Shown piece by piece: positions 24,671-32,379 of a stretch of DNA of 64,000 nucleotides. This DNA comes from Lacipirellula limnantheis (GTDB lineage: Bacteria; Planctomycetota; Planctomycetia; Pirellulales; Lacipirellulaceae): assembly GCF_007746075.1 (NCBI RefSeq), contig NZ_CP036339.1:2428885-2492884 (forward strand), in the 5' to 3' direction. The notes beneath the pieces are model-generated. The model did not search any database. It saw nothing but the letters and a program-made list of their open reading frames with translations, and was not told where the DNA came from. Positions within the stretch are counted from its first letter, which is position 1. Every line of letters begins with the position of its first letter. The position numbers were made by a program, and so were the translations under genes.

Positions 24671-25164
24671 AGCATTCGCCAAGTGAACCCACAGAAAACC
24701 GCACAAACCCCTCTCATCTTGTGCTAGCACCAGCCCTCCGACGCAAGATCGTCAATTCGTTTGCCAAGGCTGTCGAAGTCGTTACATTTCGCTTCAGACT
24801 TGCATCCACGATCCGGACCGGTGACACGGTCGCCTAACAAGGAGTTTCGAGGCCAGTCGATAGGGAAGTCGTTCCGACCCAGTTCCCCGTGCGGGCACGA
24901 AGCGTCGGACAGCCGCCTCAGTCAATCATTGCCGCGCTGCAACGCCCACGGATGGGTCGTCACGCCAGCTCTCGCTAGCCGACACGTTTGCTGCGCTCCA
25001 AGTTCGCTTGATCTGAGTTCAGTTGTCCCTCGAACCTTCTGCCGCCCGTGCGGGTCGCAAGCGAACCTCTTTCCGTTGGCCTCATCGAGCGAGCCCCCAC
25101 AATGCTCGCCGCCGTAGGGAAACCATAGGGTGCGCCATGATGGCGCCGGAAAGGGATTACTTCC
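24671..25164. other. Spacer upstream of the C26-like gene, no gene seen
   Basis: About 490 bases. The only sizeable plus-strand frame (24761-25117) has a Ser/Pro/Cys-rich composition, no ribosome site and no family resemblance. The immediate leader of the next gene contains GGAAAGGGATTAC before its ATG. No hairpin of note. Confidence 0.4.
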
Positions 25165-25923
25165 ATGTCCAAGCCGCTTATCGGAATCAACACCGACTTT
25201 CGTTCCGCTAATCAGAATTCGACCGAATTCGCGTATGTCGCCGCCGGCTACTTCGACGCGATCACGCAAGCCGGGGGCCTGCCGGTCCTCATCCCGCCGT
25301 ACGACAACGAATCCGACCTCGAGCACCTCCTCGCCCGCCTCGACGGCGTCCTCTTGATCGGAGGCGCCGACCTCGATCCCCGCCGCGACGGCTGGATGCT
25401 CCACCCGACGGTGCGCCTGCAAGATCCCCGCCGCGAGTCGTCCGACCGCATGCTCATCCGCCTCATCGCCGAACACCGCATGCCGGTCCTCGGCATCGGC
25501 GCCGGGATGCAGTTGATCAACGTCTCGCAAGGCGGCAACCTGATGCTCCACATCCCCGAGGATATGCCGAGCGCCCTGCCGCATCTCGATCCGCTTGATC
25601 CCGAGCACCGCCACACGCTGCAGCTCGCCTCGGGCTCGATCATGGATCGCGTCTACGGCGACGGCGAGCTCCGCGTCAACAGCATGCACCACATGGCTGT
25701 CGACGAGATCGCCCCCGGCTTCCAAGTGACCGCTCGCTGCCCCGACGGCATCGTCGAAGCGATCGAAAGCACGATGGAAGATTGGTTCGCCTTCGGCACC
25801 CAGTTCCACCCCGAGGCCTCGACCGCCTCGGCGCTCGACATGCGAATCTTCGAGGAGTTCATCACGGGCGTCGAGATTGCCCGCGGCGTCACCCCCGCCG
25901 TTCATAATTTGGTGGCCGCCTAG
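25165..25923 (+). CDS. Peptidase C26 / PuuD-like amidotransferase fold, nucleophile lost
   Basis: 252 residues of the class-I glutamine amidotransferase fold, closest in pattern to gamma-glutamyl-GABA hydrolases: IGINTDFR start, AGGLPVLIPP, GVLLIGGADLDP, then VLGIGAGMQLINVSQGGNLMLHI, and the NSMHHMAVDEIAPGFQVTA and FGTQFHPEAS regions. In active enzymes the elbow reads GICRGMQ; here it is G110-I-G112-A-G114, so the Cys nucleophile is Gly and the Arg is Ala. The His and Glu of the triad (FHPE) remain. The codon is GGC (25498-25500), so one base change from TGC. Either an inactive binding or regulatory protein, or one with another chemistry. ATG start 25165. Confidence 0.88.
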   Translation: MSKPLIGINTDFRSANQNSTEFAYVAAGYFDAITQAGGLPVLIPPYDNESDLEHLLARLDGVLLIGGADLDPRRDGWMLHPTVRLQDPRRESSDRMLIRLIAEHRMPVLGIGAGMQLINVSQGGNLMLHIPEDMPSALPHLDPLDPEHRHTLQLASGSIMDRVYGDGELRVNSMHHMAVDEIAPGFQVTARCPDGIVEAIESTMEDWFAFGTQFHPEASTASALDMRIFEEFITGVEIARGVTPAVHNLVAA

Positions 25924-25947
25924 TTATCCGGAGAGGACACCCACCAA

Positions 25948-25972
25948 CTAGCCGGACGGCCACGCCGTCCGG
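25948..25972. repeat. CTAGCCGGA palindromic element (copy 2)
   Basis: CTAGCCGGACGGCCACGCCG then TCCGG. CCGGACGGC (25952-25960) and GCCGTCCGG (25964-25972) pair exactly around a CAC loop. The first 18 bases match the element at 11210 with one difference. Confidence 0.6.
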
Positions 25973-26032
25973 GACGCGTGCTCCAGCGGCCTGAATGGAT
26001 TCAGCGCGGCCGCTTCAGTTTGAAAAGGTCGG

Positions 26033-26073
26033 GGCTCGGCGTTGGTAGAGGAAGCCAACGCCGAGCCTTTTTT
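26033..26073 (+). terminator. Intrinsic terminator after the C26-like gene
   Basis: GGCTCGGCGTTGG (26033-26045) and CCAACGCCGAGCC (26055-26067) form a perfect 13-bp stem with a 9-base loop, followed by six T (26068-26073). About 110 bases after the stop codon. Confidence 0.92.
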
Positions 26074-26077
26074 GTTT

Positions 26078-26194
26078 AATGCTGAATGATGAATGCGGAA
26101 TGCCGAAGGGAATTTGTAGTCGTGCTGAACGGCGCTGTGACTTCCTGAGCCAAATCTTTCCTTCCGCATTCAGCATTCGTCCTTCAGCATTCTC
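26078..26194. repeat. AATGCTGAATG-word quasi-palindrome overlapping a gene end
   Basis: Left arm AATGCTGAATGATGAATGCG (26079-26098, then GAATGCCGAAGG) and right arm CCTTCCGCATTCAGCATTCG (26160-26179, then TCCTTCAGCATTC). The right arm encodes the last seven or so codons and the stop of the DJ-1/PfpI gene on the minus strand. Confidence 0.75.
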
Positions 26195-26751
26195 AAAAAC
26201 TCCCGCATCCAAGCCGGGTTTCCCGGCCAAGCCGCCGCCGTCACCAGATTGCCGTCGACCGTGACGCCATCCAGCCCTGGCGTCGGTTCGTCCCAAATCC
26301 CGCAGGCCCGCTGTAGCTCGGGACGCACCGACGGATAAGACTGACACTTGCGCCCCTTCACCACATCGGCGACCGCCAGGATGAGCCCGCCATGGCAGGT
26401 CGACGCCACCGGCTTGTTCGCCGCGAAGAACTGCTGCACGAGCTCGATGACGCGGTCGTTTAGCTGCAGATGCTCCGGCGACCGTCCGCCCGGAATCACC
26501 AAGGCGTCGTAATTGGCGGCGTCGACCTTCTCCCAGTCGATCGTCACTGGAAACTGATGCCCGCGCTTCTCGGTGTAGGTTTGATGCCCTTCGAAGTCGT
26601 GAATCGCGGTCGCGACCGTCGACCCCGCCTTCTTCCCCGGCGACGCCGAATCGATCGAGTGTCCGGCCATCAGCGTCGCCTGATACGGAAAGATCGCCTC
26701 GTAGTCCTCGACGAAGTCGCCGACCAACATTAACACCCGCTTCGCGCCCAT
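26170..26751 (-). CDS. DJ-1/PfpI-family protein
   Basis: 193 residues from ATG 26751 (MGAKRVLMLVGDFVEDYE), which has GGGAG six bases upstream; two further in-frame starts lie just before it. Conserved E18, the nucleophile-elbow Cys119 in ASTCHGGL with His120, and DALVIPGGRSPEHLQ are those of the PfpI protease/glyoxalase group. It is intermediate between peptidases and chaperone-like members, so activity is open. The C-terminus (LRMLKDEC) and stop are read from a palindromic repeat arm, so the original end was probably different. Confidence 0.9.
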   Translation of the reverse strand: MGAKRVLMLVGDFVEDYEAIFPYQATLMAGHSIDSASPGKKAGSTVATAIHDFEGHQTYTEKRGHQFPVTIDWEKVDAANYDALVIPGGRSPEHLQLNDRVIELVQQFFAANKPVASTCHGGLILAVADVVKGRKCQSYPSVRPELQRACGIWDEPTPGLDGVTVDGNLVTAAAWPGNPAWMREFLRMLKDEC

Positions 26752-26770
26752 CATCTTCTCCCGATTAATC

Positions 26771-26950
26771 TGAACCACGACGGCACGACGAGCACGACGG
26801 AAAGCAACGAGTTGGAACCGCCGATGAGCGCAGCTAAACGCAAATGGACGGAGATCGATCTCTTCCTAATTGATTATCTGCGTCCATCAGCGGTCATCTG
26901 CGGTTCCTTCCTCTTGGTATTTCGTCGTGTCCGTCGTGCCGTCGTGATTA
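26771..26950. repeat. Nested quasi-palindrome, locus 4
   Basis: Outer arms AACCACGACGGCACGACGAG (26773-26792, then CACGACGG) and TCGTGTCCGTCGTGCCGTCG (26925-26944, then TGATTA). Inner arms ACCGCCGATGAGCGCAGCTA (26817-26836, then AACGCAAATGG) and TCTGCGTCCATCAGCGGTCA (26876-26895, then TCTGCGGTTCC). The outer arm repeats CACGACGG with a 9-base step. It fills the space between the DJ-1 and thioesterase genes. Confidence 0.82.
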
Positions 26951-26954
26951 ACTC

Positions 26955-27335
26955 CTACTCCCCAATAATGTGCTCCGGCATCCGCCGAATATTCCCCTCG
27001 CGATCGACGCAAGCGATCGTGCTCGTCCCCTCCGCAATCAGCTTGCCATTTACCACCACGCGGTAGGCGTGCTCGATCCGCGCCATCGTCGCGTTGACCA
27101 CTTTGGTCTCGATCTGCAGCCGGTCGCCGAACTTTGCCGGTCGGTGGTACTTAGCCGAGATGCTGTGCACGACCAGCATGATCCCGTCACGCTCCAGATC
27201 TTGGTAGTCATGCCCCATCGCTTTGAGCATCTCCACCCGCGCGAGCTCGAAGTACCGAAAGTAGTTCGAGTGATGGACTACCCCCTGGCCATCGGTTTCG
27301 TAGTAGCGCACGTCAACTTCAAACACATGTTCCAT
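26955..27335 (-). CDS. Acyl-CoA thioesterase, YbgC/4HBT type
   Basis: Hot-dog-fold thioesterase of 126 residues from ATG 27335 (MEHVFEVDVRYYETDGQGVVHHSNYFRYFELARVEML). The catalytic Asp lies in YYETDGQG, and the GVVHHSNYFRYFE helix signature is intact (HH where YbgC has YH). YbgC-type enzymes hydrolyse acyl-CoAs and work with the Tol-Pal envelope system; no tol genes are near. The frame extends upstream, but only through repeat sequence. Confidence 0.92.
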   Translation of the reverse strand: MEHVFEVDVRYYETDGQGVVHHSNYFRYFELARVEMLKAMGHDYQDLERDGIMLVVHSISAKYHRPAKFGDRLQIETKVVNATMARIEHAYRVVVNGKLIAEGTSTIACVDREGNIRRMPEHIIGE

Positions 27336-27362
27336 CGAGCAAAGTCTTTCAGGCGGGGTAGG

Positions 27363-27389
27363 GTAGCCGCGGGTCAACGACCCGCCGGC
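27363..27389. repeat. GGGTCAACGACC element (copy 3, single arm)
   Basis: GTAGCCGCGGGTCAACGACC then CGCCGG, matching the left arm at 13941-13971. No clear right arm was found nearby. Confidence 0.5.
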
Positions 27390-27447
27390 GTGGAAGGACC
27401 AACATCCTACAAAACTGGCCGGCCCCCAGTCAGTGGCCGCGCAACAC

Positions 27448-27523
27448 GGGGTCGGGAACCATTTGCCACTGCGCGTTTTCCATTGAATTGACAATCGCCA
27501 GTGGCAAAAAGGCTCCCGACCCC
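27448..27523. repeat. GGGGTCGGGA ... TCCCGACCCC palindrome
   Basis: GGGGTCGGGAACCATTTGCC (27448-27467, then ACTG) faces CAGTGGCAAAAAGGCTCCCG (27499-27518, then ACCCC). The arms match with a few mismatches; the 27-base centre contains CATTGAATTGACAATC. Upstream of the ACT-domain gene. Confidence 0.65.
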
Positions 27524-27645
27524 TTACCGCGCACCATCTCCAAATCGCGTTGCATCCCCCATTTCACCCCCCTATAGTGAATCCATTCGCAGGAGACACT
27601 AGGCAGCAGCGGCCGGCGCCGACCGGCCCGGAAGGAGCGTCATCG

Positions 27646-28146
27646 ATGAGCAGTAGCGGCGGCGGCGAGCATTCCGGAATCGATTTCGCCACCATGCGCG
27701 GCCGCGATTACCCTTCGATCCGCCAGTTCACGGTCTTTCTCGAAAACCGCGTCGGCCAATTGCTCGAAGTCGTTCGCCGTTTCGAGGGGAGCAACGTCCG
27801 CATCGTCGCCCTGACGATTTCCGACTCGACCGAGTGCGCGGTCGTCCGCTTCCTGCTGAGCGACCCCGAGGCGGGCCGCGAGGTGCTGGAGCGCGCCGGG
27901 CTAGCCATCGTCGAGTCCGATCTGATCGGGGTCGAGCTTCCCGACACGCCTCAGCCGCTGATCCAGGTCTGCACCGCTCTGCTCCAGGCCGAGGTCAATA
28001 TTACCCAGGTCTACCCCCTGTTGTCCCGACCCCATGGCCGGCCCGCCGTGGCCCTAATGGTCGACAATATCGAAATCGCGCTCGATACGCTCTCGTCCAA
28101 AGGCTTTGCGCCGATCAACGAAGACGACCTGAAGGACATCGGCTGA
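27646..28146 (+). CDS. ACT-domain regulatory protein (two ACT domains)
   Basis: 166 residues from ATG 27646 (MSSSGGGEHSG), with GGAG about nine bases upstream. Two ACT-like modules can be read: SIRQFTVFLENRVGQLLEVVRRFEGSNVRIVALTISDSTECAVVRFLLS (about 25-73) and PQPLIQVCTALLQAEVNITQVYPLLSRPHGRPAVALMVDNIEIALDTL (about 103-150). ACT pairs bind amino acids and regulate metabolism; the nearest known style is the IlvH-like and stand-alone ACT proteins. No enzyme is fused and no amino-acid biosynthesis gene is adjacent. Confidence 0.87.
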   Translation: MSSSGGGEHSGIDFATMRGRDYPSIRQFTVFLENRVGQLLEVVRRFEGSNVRIVALTISDSTECAVVRFLLSDPEAGREVLERAGLAIVESDLIGVELPDTPQPLIQVCTALLQAEVNITQVYPLLSRPHGRPAVALMVDNIEIALDTLSSKGFAPINEDDLKDIG

Positions 28147-28489
28147 CCCGCTCGAAGTCAGCGCTGGGTGGCCAAAAATAGAGGCTCGAAATTGGCCCCC
28201 CAATCATCTATGAATGGGGATGCGGCGTGACCAGCTCCGGTGGCCCGGAGCCGCTGAGGGCTCCGCCGGATCATCCTGCCCATCAAGCCCGGCCGGTCGA
28301 CGGCCGGGCGCCACCAATCGCCGATGGCCCGCTGGGCGACATGACTGTCGCTTCTGTCGCGACACGACAAAAGTCGACGAGCTAAAATCGACGGAACCTC
28401 CATCAGCATTGCCACTTAAGTCATCACGAGTCCTGTCGCCAAGAATCGATTAACGACCAAGGCGCCTCACGACGTCCATAGAACTCGCC
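28147..28489. other. Spacer with two hairpins, no gene
   Basis: Contains CGGAGCC/GGCTCCG (28246-28265) and GCCCGGCC/GGCCGGGC (28287-28309), both GC-rich hairpins without T tracts, then an AT-richer stretch (28380-28450) that may hold the promoter of the next gene. Confidence 0.45.
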
Positions 28490-29308
28490 ATGCCTATCAA
28501 TGTCATTTGCCCTACTTGCCATGCTCGCTTCAAGGTTGGCGACCAACACGGCGGCAAGACTGGCGCCTGCCCTAAGTGCAAGGGACAGATCACGATTCCG
28601 CGCGCCGAGGATGAGGTCATCATCCATGCGCCCGAATCTGAGGCAGGCGCCAAGGACGCCAAGGGACGCAACGTCCTGAAGCCGATCAAGCGCAAGGAGA
28701 CCAAGTTCCAGCTAAACGCCGCGCTCGGCATCGGCGGTGCTGTTGTGCTGGTCACCGCGATCGCGTTCCTGCTGGGCAACAGCCGCGAGCAACTCGCGGG
28801 TTCGCTCACGTACATCCTGGCCGGCGGCGCCGTGCTGCTCGGGCCCGCGCTGGCCTACGCCGGCTATACCTTTCTCCGTGATGACGAGCTTGGATCCTTC
28901 ACCGGTTCCGACCTCCTCATTCGCAGCGTCGGCTGCGGGCTCGTCTACGCCCTCACCTGGGGCGTCTATTGGTATGTCGGCTACACCGTTTTCGGCAGCG
29001 AACCCTATTCGATCACCGGGCTGGAAGTCTGGCAAATCGGCGTCCTCGTGGGAATCGTGGTTGGCATCGGCACCTTTGCGGCTTTCGTTGCCTTCGATTT
29101 CGAGCCGATGACCGGGTTTTTCCATTTCGCCCTGTTCTTCGTCGCGACGATTCTGCTGCGATTCCTTGTCGAAGGCAGCTTTCTACCCGGAATGAACCGC
29201 GGGGAGAAGAAACCCGGCGTTCGCGCCGCGGTCACCGAGGCTGCACCTCCACAACTACTCGCTGCGATTAACTATCGCCGCGCCCCCAGTCACCAGCTGG
29301 TCGTTTGA
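28490..29308 (+). CDS. Zinc-ribbon plus multi-TM protein of unknown function
   Basis: 272 residues. An N-terminal zinc ribbon (ICPTCHARFKV, then GACPKCKGQITIP: C7, C10, C27, C30) of the MJ0042 style is joined by a charged linker (about 40-72) to six predicted TM segments (from about 73 to 228), with a short polar tail. Planctomycetes encode many proteins of this layout, where the ribbon is cytoplasmic. Probably an inner-membrane protein; no function can be assigned. ATG start 28490. Confidence 0.82.
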   Translation: MPINVICPTCHARFKVGDQHGGKTGACPKCKGQITIPRAEDEVIIHAPESEAGAKDAKGRNVLKPIKRKETKFQLNAALGIGGAVVLVTAIAFLLGNSREQLAGSLTYILAGGAVLLGPALAYAGYTFLRDDELGSFTGSDLLIRSVGCGLVYALTWGVYWYVGYTVFGSEPYSITGLEVWQIGVLVGIVVGIGTFAAFVAFDFEPMTGFFHFALFFVATILLRFLVEGSFLPGMNRGEKKPGVRAAVTEAAPPQLLAAINYRRAPSHQLVV

Positions 29309-29564
29309 AAGCGGCCCAGAGAATCGTCGTTGGGGACCGATGCTTGCTGAGAATTTCCAACTTTGCTGCAGAAGTAGGCCTCGCGATCTGGTAGTGTACA
29401 GATGAACCAGTGGCCGGAAGCGGCCCCGTTCTCCCGCGCCGGATAACGCCAATGAAGGGGGGGGCGGCAAACACGCCCGAGTCTGTCAATTTCACGTGGC
29501 AACTTGGCACACATGGTAGAGAAGGGGATCCTCGGCACGTTCTAGCGCGGACCAGACGGAAACC

Positions 29565-30896
29565 ATGGCGACCTTACGCGACATCCCGGAAATCACCGCT
29601 CTCCGCGCCAGCCGACACTTGATTCGGATCCCGCCCGAAATCGACGTGCCGCTCACTCCGCGCGTGCGGCATTTGATCGACGCGCCGGAGTTCCGACGCT
29701 TGGCGAACATCAGCCAACTCGGTCTGGTGAGCCTCGTGTACCCCGCCGCGAACCATACGCGGTTCGAGCACTCGCTCGGCGTTTACCGGATGGCGCTGCT
29801 CTACCTCGATCGCCTCGCAGACAACGACCGGTTCGAGGCGGCCGTCCCGCCTGCGGCGGCGGAGCGGTTCCTCGTCGCGGCGCTCCTGCACGATCTAGGG
29901 CACTGGCCCTTCTGTCACCCGATCGAAGACATCAGCCTTCGCCAGGTTCCCAGCCACGAACTGTTTGCGAACAGCTTTCTCCTCGAAGGCGAACTGGCCG
30001 ACGTATTGCGGCACGAGTGGAACATTCAGCCCCGAGACGTGGTTGAGATGCTCTCGCACAAACCGGCCGACCGCTGCGGTCGGCTGCTGCGCAGCATGCT
30101 TTCGGGGCCGATCGACGTGGACAAGATGGACTATCTCATGCGGGACAGCCTTCATGCCGGCGTCCCCTACGGCCGCAACTTCGATCAGCCCCGATTGATC
30201 CAGAGCCTTTGCCTCAACGAAGCGGGCGACACGCTCGCCATTACCGACAAGGGGAAGACCGCCGCCGAGATGATGGTCTTCGCCCGCTACGTGATGTTCA
30301 GCGAGGTCTACTGGCATCACGCTGTCCGCTCGGCGACGGCGATGCTGCAGCGGGCCTTTTACTTGCTGCATCCCCACCTCGACGTCGACGCCCTCTTTCG
30401 GCTGACCGAGCAGCCGATGATCGACGCCTTGCGGAAGTCCGCCGGCGACGGTCCCGCGGCGGAGCTTCTCGACGGACTGTTCGGCCCGTCGCGGCGGCTC
30501 TACAAACGAGTCGCGCAGTGCAGCTTGTTTCAGGAGCCGGCCCTCTACGAACGCCTCGCTCGTCGCCCCTATCCCTGGCTCGTCCGCTGCGCCGAGCAGT
30601 TCGCCGGCCTGGCCAGCCGAGGCCTGGGACGCGTCGTGGCCCCGCACGAGATCCTGTTCGACGCACCGCCCATGGAGTTGGAGGTCGAATTCCAGATCGA
30701 GGTCTTTTTCCCGAAGGAGGGCCGTTACCGCCAACTCGGTGACGTCTCGCCCGTGGTGAAAACGCTCGCTAAGCAGCAATTCGACGACTACGTCAAGCGC
30801 GTGCGTCTGTTTGCTCATCCACGCCTAGCCGCGGACCTGCGGGCGCTGCCCGGTCTCACCGAGGTGCTGGCCCAAGCGATCGATCTGGCGGCATAG
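29565..30896 (+). CDS. HD-domain phosphohydrolase (dGTPase/YwfO-like)
   Basis: 443 residues. Metal-binding HD residues: H64-x4-H69 in NHTRFEHSLGVYRMAL, H109-D110 in LLHDLGHWPFCH, and the later Asp in SGPIDVDKMDYLMRD. The pattern R.L..I.Q.GL...VYP...HTRFEHS is that of YwfO/SAMHD1-like nucleotide triphosphohydrolases. A C-terminal helical domain follows (about 230-443). Likely a dNTPase or nucleotide phosphohydrolase; substrate not shown. Stands alone, convergent with the next gene. Confidence 0.9.
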   Translation: MATLRDIPEITALRASRHLIRIPPEIDVPLTPRVRHLIDAPEFRRLANISQLGLVSLVYPAANHTRFEHSLGVYRMALLYLDRLADNDRFEAAVPPAAAERFLVAALLHDLGHWPFCHPIEDISLRQVPSHELFANSFLLEGELADVLRHEWNIQPRDVVEMLSHKPADRCGRLLRSMLSGPIDVDKMDYLMRDSLHAGVPYGRNFDQPRLIQSLCLNEAGDTLAITDKGKTAAEMMVFARYVMFSEVYWHHAVRSATAMLQRAFYLLHPHLDVDALFRLTEQPMIDALRKSAGDGPAAELLDGLFGPSRRLYKRVAQCSLFQEPALYERLARRPYPWLVRCAEQFAGLASRGLGRVVAPHEILFDAPPMELEVEFQIEVFFPKEGRYRQLGDVSPVVKTLAKQQFDDYVKRVRLFAHPRLAADLRALPGLTEVLAQAIDLAA

Positions 30897-30911
30897 ACCG
30901 AAGACGAAGAA

Positions 30912-31301
30912 CTATGCGTTCGTCAATTCCAACTCGGGCTCTGCTTGCCGGGAGCTGTGGCGGTAGGTCGCATACTGCTCGTTCACCACCTCCGCTGACA
31001 GAAATCCATGCTCGACGAGCACATCAGGAAGCGACGCCATGTGACGCGCTTGCTCCTCCAGCAGCTGATTTAGGTCTTCGTTCGTCAGGTATCCCAGACG
31101 GATCGCGATCTCGCCGAACAACTGCTGTGGCGTATCGCATTGCTCCTGCAGGATGGTGAACATCTGCTTGACGGTGAGCCGGCGGGTCTCGATCGCGAGC
31201 GTGCCCAGCTGCGGCCGCGAACGCATCTGCAGCTTCAACGCCTTGTAGAACGCCTGCGTGGAAAGGAGTCCGTTGTCGACCAGATACATACCGAATTGCA
31301 T
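30912..31301 (-). CDS. GspE/MshE N-terminal-domain-like small protein
   Basis: 129 residues from ATG 31301 (MQFGMYLVDNGLLSTQAFYKAL); GGAG precedes it. The repeated FGxxLVxxGLLS...ALxxQ pattern recurs (LFGEIAIRLGYLTNEDLNQLLEEQARH and DVLVEHGFLSAEVVNEQYATY), which is the helical module found at the N-terminus of type II secretion and type IV pilus ATPases. No ATPase domain follows, so it stands alone as in many planctomycetes. Such modules bind c-di-GMP in MshE, but the key residues cannot be confirmed here. Confidence 0.78.
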   Translation of the reverse strand: MQFGMYLVDNGLLSTQAFYKALKLQMRSRPQLGTLAIETRRLTVKQMFTILQEQCDTPQQLFGEIAIRLGYLTNEDLNQLLEEQARHMASLPDVLVEHGFLSAEVVNEQYATYRHSSRQAEPELELTNA

Positions 31302-31861
31302 GGGAGGACTCCGCTGAGGAATTGCGGGACCGGAAGGTGGGACCCCACGCTGTGGGGCTGGGAATGGATGAACTTCGCGTTGGGAATGAAGGTCTCTCCG
31401 ATTGAAGCTTATGTCATGACGCCCCTCTCGCGGGGTGGGAGGGCTCCGGCATCGGCCCCTTCCCTGGCGACATGAACGGCATATCGGGCCTAACCCGTTC
31501 GCGCGGCGCGGAGTCCGCATCCGGCGATGGCCTCGCCGTGGGATCGCCGGCTGCCGACATTCCGTGCAAGCGTGCACCGGCGCTAGGCGACCCCGGGCGG
31601 CGGACAACGCTTGCTCGGGTGGCCCCGATCGACGGCGACAGAACGATCGCAAAGTCTTTTGCTGCGTGACCTTAACGCTATTTGAATAGGACGCGAGAAA
31701 GGCCTCGGTAACGGAAGTTGATTCGACGGCATACGACTTGCGTTGGCCTTTACTCAACTCTTCCGGCGGCCCCGCAGGATGTGAACCGCTTCGACCGATT
31801 CCGTGTCGAGTTAACGAAAGCCCGCCCTATTTTCGTCCGGGCGGCAAAGGAGTAGCTGACC
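31302..31861. other. Divergent spacer, no gene seen
   Basis: A 560-base region between divergent genes. It contains one hairpin, CCCCAC/GTGGGG with a GCT loop (31343-31357), and near 31670-31690 an AT-richer stretch (ACCTTAACGCTATTTGAATA) that may hold a promoter for the small gene at 31862. No frame with coding character was found. Confidence 0.45.
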
Positions 31862-32104
31862 ATGCTTCGCGATACCAATGCCTTCGACCTGAGCGCGGCC
31901 CCCGTCCTGTTCGGGACGGCTCAGCCCAGTCATCAGGGTTCGCCAGCGCCGGTCGTCGCTCCCGCGGATGCTCGGCTCATTGAGCAGGAAATCGCCCGCC
32001 TCACCTGGGCCGTCCTCGACGGCGGAGCAACGCTAACCGATCGTCAAAGGCTCGCGGAACTGGTGAACGCCCAACACCAGCAGCGCCGTCGCTTCGATCG
32101 TTAG
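31862..32104 (+). CDS. Small protein of unknown function
   Basis: 80 residues (MLRDTNAFDLSAAPVLFG...). The support is a good ribosome site, AAAGGAG with nine bases before the ATG, and a sequence with an even amino-acid composition and a predicted helix DARLIEQEIARLTWAVLDGG followed by DRQRLAELVNAQHQQRRRFDR. No family recognised. Could be a small regulator or a planctomycete-specific orphan. Confidence 0.55.
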   Translation: MLRDTNAFDLSAAPVLFGTAQPSHQGSPAPVVAPADARLIEQEIARLTWAVLDGGATLTDRQRLAELVNAQHQQRRRFDR

Positions 32105-32379
32105 AACCCGCAATCTTTTCGCGACGCGAGCGCGACCGCCCGGGCAATGCGCAGGGCGTAACTCCATATTAGGCTCCACTTTTTCGCTGTTAAGCTGGAG
32201 CGATTGCGAAAAGGCTGCCGATACGGTTCTCTAGATCGAACACGTGTCACGGTCTGATTCGCAAGGGACGCGACTCCCCACCCACAGTCACCGCCTCGGC
32301 CCACGGACGCCGCCGCCGAGGATCCTGCCCGCTGAGTCCGGCGAAGCATACTTCGGCCGGACCCGCTGGAACGACTGAC

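Noticed and set aside
24761..25117. A 118-codon frame between the CPBP and C26-like genes
   Set aside because: No ribosome site or family resemblance; low-complexity Ser/Pro composition.
18319..27523. The palindromic spacers as a CRISPR array
   Set aside because: Arms are inverted and imperfect, with no regular direct repeat and spacer spacing and no cas gene in the window.
18319..27523. The palindromic spacers as ends of insertion sequences or MITEs
   Set aside because: No transposase and no target duplications could be seen at the edges; a MITE origin for the REP-like pairs remains open but unsupported.
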